A stretch of 24,868 nucleotides of DNA from contig CAYNYI010000039.1 in assembly GCA_964401455.1 (NCBI GenBank), forward strand, positions 1 to 24,868. The letters run 5' to 3'. Below, piece after piece: positions 23,902-24,868 of the stretch. This DNA comes from CAYNYI01 sp964401455. GTDB lineage: Bacteria; Fibrobacterota; OXYB2-FULL-49-7; CAYNYI01. A program made the position numbers and the translations under genes. Position 1 is the first letter of the stretch; every line of letters begins with the position of its first letter. Below the pieces are notes generated by a model. The model saw only the letters and a program-made list of their open reading frames with translations, searched no databases and was not told where the DNA came from.

Positions 23902-24868
23902 CTAATAGTTAAAAAGCATTTCCCGATATTTCGGGAGAGGCCATGACTTATCATCCACAAGCTTTTCGAGTAAATCGGCCTGTTCTCTTACAGCGGCCAT
24001 AGCCGGGATCAGCTTTTTGATGCAGTGCTGACCCTGCAGAAGCGCCGGTTTTTCCTCCATGGCTACCGCCTTGTCGATTACTTTCTCAAGAGCGTCAACA
24101 GCTGAAACAAGAGCGGAATTCGCCTTTGTAACCTTGACAAGCACAGACTTTTGACCCTTCTGAGCACCTCCGCCGGCAGAAGCAGTCGCTTTAATTCCGT
24201 CGGCGAGTTTTTTCTGATAGTCAACCCCCGAGGGAAGAATCATATTAAGAGCCATATCGTAACAGGTCTCCGCTTCAATGAGGATCATCTTGATATAGTT
24301 CTCAAACATTATTTCGTATCGGGCCTCAATTTCCTTTTTACTGAGAATATTGTGTTTAGTAAAAACATCCACAACCTTTTTGGAAATAAATGAGGGCAGA
24401 GCGTCAACCGTTGAACGCAGATTCGGAAGCCCGCGTTTTGCCGCTTCCTCTGTCCATTTATCAGAGTAATTGTCCCCATCGAAAAGAACGGCCTTGTTGG
24501 CGGCAATTTCCTTTTTGAGTATTTCCTGTAATTTGGCCATGAAGTCTTTCTTGCTGCCTGAGACTTTCTCAAGTTTGTCCGCAAGATATGTAAGACTGTC
24601 GCCGATGATAGTATTCAACGCGATATTGGCGCTCGCCACAGTATGGCTTGAGCCAACGGCGCGGAACTCAAATTTATTTCCGGTGAACGCGAATGGAGAA
24701 GTTCTGTTTCTGTCAGTTGCATCCTTCGGAAGATCCGGCAGAGTGCTGACGCCGAGTTTTATACTTTCGCCGGTAGCGGACTGTTTGACTTCCCCCTTTT
24801 CGATCATTTTTATGACATGCGAAAGCTGCTCACCGAGGAAAATACTGATAATGGCCGGGGGGGCCTCG
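23902..24868 (-). CDS. glnN: Type III glutamine synthetase (GlnN), C-terminal part; 5' end beyond window
   Basis: Glutamine synthetase makes glutamine from glutamate, ammonia and ATP, the entry point of ammonium assimilation. The frame is open to the right edge (first full codon at 24867), giving 321 residues, a bit under half of the ~700-730 usual for type III enzymes. The visible part begins with EAPPAIISIFLGEQL, then NRTSPFAFTGNKFEFRAVGSS (conserved substrate/nucleotide region of the catalytic barrel, near residues 45-70 of the fragment), and the long helical C-terminal extension typical of GSIII (FDGDNYSDKW, GLPNLRSTVDALP, LPSGVDYQKKLAD), ending KYREMLFNY with stop TAG. Type III enzymes are common in Bacteroidetes, cyanobacteria and other lineages. 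No defects are seen in the visible part. A strong terminator follows. Confidence 0.95.
   Translation of the reverse strand, partial: EAPPAIISIFLGEQLSHVIKMIEKGEVKQSATGESIKLGVSTLPDLPKDATDRNRTSPFAFTGNKFEFRAVGSSHTVASANIALNTIIGDSLTYLADKLEKVSGSKKDFMAKLQEILKKEIAANKAVLFDGDNYSDKWTEEAAKRGLPNLRSTVDALPSFISKKVVDVFTKHNILSKKEIEARYEIMFENYIKMILIEAETCYDMALNMILPSGVDYQKKLADGIKATASAGGGAQKGQKSVLVKVTKANSALVSAVDALEKVIDKAVAMEEKPALLQGQHCIKKLIPAMAAVREQADLLEKLVDDKSWPLPKYREMLFNY

Overview
The window looks like the chromosome of a Gram-negative bacterium of the FCB (Fibrobacterota-Chlorobi-Bacteroidetes) type or a related candidate phylum. This is an inference from four things: a secreted esterase ending in a FlgD-like/T9SS-type tail, a five-POTRA Omp85 barrel beside a giant SprA-like outer-membrane barrel, a type III glutamine synthetase (GlnN), and a large polyphyletic-style chemosensory operon. 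I cannot name a genus. Standard TAA, TAG and TGA stops are all used.

Layout: (1) 1-941, the 3' part of a plus-strand Fic AMPylase, followed by a short cluster of GGGTA/TACCC repeats. (2) 1116-2966, a minus-strand secreted SGNH esterase with its own terminator and a TTG start. (3) 3071-13916, one long minus-strand run of tightly packed or overlapping genes. In transcription order these are STAS, hybrid CheA, CheW, methyl-accepting receptor with a CZB zinc domain, CheB, a response regulator with a Cys-containing tail, CheR, a PAS histidine kinase with a Cys cluster, and DsbD. (4) 14067-19477, a translationally coupled pair of outer-membrane proteins (large barrel protein, then BamA/TamA-like Omp85). 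(5) 19578-21865, a divergent plus-strand pair: an exported LPP20-like protein and an NlpC/P60 peptidoglycan hydrolase, closed by a strong terminator shared with a convergent tRNA-Leu(GAG). (6) 22018-23790, a minus-strand sodium:solute symporter interrupted by one in-frame TAA. (7) 23902-24868, the 3' part of glnN with a strong terminator.

Functionally, the centre of the window is a complete chemosensory signalling module: receptor, coupling protein, kinase, methylation enzymes, two kinase/regulator extras and a STAS protein. It has no stand-alone CheY of the usual ~125 residues and no CheZ, CheC, CheX or CheD in view. Four of its products carry cysteine or zinc-ligand motifs (CZB receptor, PAS kinase, regulator tail, DsbD). 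The most interesting hypothesis is therefore a thiol/redox- or zinc-responsive chemosensory pathway linked to periplasmic thiol chemistry. The gene next to dsbD encodes a secreted esterase with ten cysteines, all in its catalytic domain, which is a plausible client for disulfide handling.
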